Origin: JAISGQ01 sp045604155
GTDB lineage: Bacteria; Bacillota; Clostridia; Oscillospirales; Acutalibacteraceae
Assembly: GCA_045604155.1 (NCBI GenBank)
Contig: JAZUNN010000081.1
Location: 1-21,311, forward strand
DNA length: 21,311 bases
Direction: 5' to 3'
Shown here: positions 21,238 to 21,311 of the stretch, piece after piece
How positions within the stretch are numbered: position 1 is the stretch's first letter
Layout: the number at the start of each line of letters is the position of its first letter
Notes under the pieces: generated by a model
What the model was told of the DNA's origin: nothing
Database searches by the model: none
The model's input: only the letters and a program-made list of their open reading frames with translations
Program-made: the position numbers and the translations under genes

Positions 21238-21311
21238 ATGTGTTTTATCTGTGACAGAATAGATATGATAAAAAACAAAAGCAATCCTTACTTTGTTAAG
21301 GAACTCGAAAC
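21238..21311 (+). CDS. HIT-family protein, N-terminal fragment cut by window edge
   Basis: ATG 21238 follows AGAGAGGA at good spacing and opens a frame to the right edge: MCFICDRIDMIKNKSNPYFV, then KELET. The CFICDRI start and the NPYFVKELET segment match histidine-triad (HIT) nucleotide hydrolases of Clostridia. The catalytic HxHxH would lie outside the window. Only 24 residues are visible, so the call rests on the N-terminus alone. It is co-directional with the methyltransferase gene and no clear terminator separates them. Confidence 0.65.
   Translation, partial: MCFICDRIDMIKNKSNPYFVKELE

Overview
The window looks like chromosomal DNA of a low-to-moderate-GC gut or rumen Clostridia, most probably Ruminococcus or a close relative (Oscillospiraceae). 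This is inferred from consensus sigma-A promoters, AAGGAG-type ribosome binding sites, a lipoprotein GH5 glucanase next to a GH43 arabinosidase/xylosidase, a BspA-type surface protein with InlB B-repeats, and an RlmD methyltransferase with a C-terminal extension that I recall from gut Firmicutes. There are no rRNA or tRNA genes, insertion sequences or CRISPR arrays.

Layout. (1) 1-1107: a partial, AT-rich DUF262 (GmrS-type) gene, cut by the left edge, behind an rlmD-like 23S rRNA methyltransferase (1164-2591, minus). (2) A divergent promoter region (2592-2744) separates rlmD from a small NifX/NifB-like protein with a His/Cys tail (plus). (3) A GH43 enzyme without signal peptide (minus) is divergent from a GH5 lipoprotein (plus). 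The 475-bp gap between them holds a possible gene relic. (4) 6417-9857: a 1146-aa secreted, probably sortase-anchored surface protein with DUF285 leucine-rich repeats and seven B-repeats. Three of these form a young 189-bp tandem array. (5) 9908-16944: eleven minus-strand genes with gaps from -11 to 38 bp, led by a TetR regulator: TetR, DinB-like, GNAT, GNAT-DUF3795 fusion, two-domain GNAT, P-loop kinase-like ATPase, DUF2087, APH-like kinase, GNAT, Nudix, GNAT. A consensus promoter with a palindromic operator over the predicted start site precedes tetR. A strong bidirectional terminator ends the run. (6) 17099-19390: a membrane-anchored M4 (thermolysin-family) protease with a cytoplasmic zinc ribbon and a Thr-rich tail, minus strand. 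(7) A second RlmD/TrmA-family methyltransferase, this one with a TRAM domain (plus), followed by the first codons of a HIT-family gene at the right edge.

How the parts fit. The two glycosidases suggest hemicellulose/beta-glucan use: the GH5 cuts polymer at the cell surface and the GH43 trims imported oligosaccharides. The surface protein and the protease face outward. The most unusual unit is the TetR-headed operon, which combines acetyltransferases, a kinase-like protein, a P-loop protein, a Nudix hydrolase and a DinB-fold protein. It looks like a regulated small-molecule modification or detoxification locus. Its substrate is unknown and no named resistance gene can be assigned.

All family calls are by eye from motifs; no database search was run.
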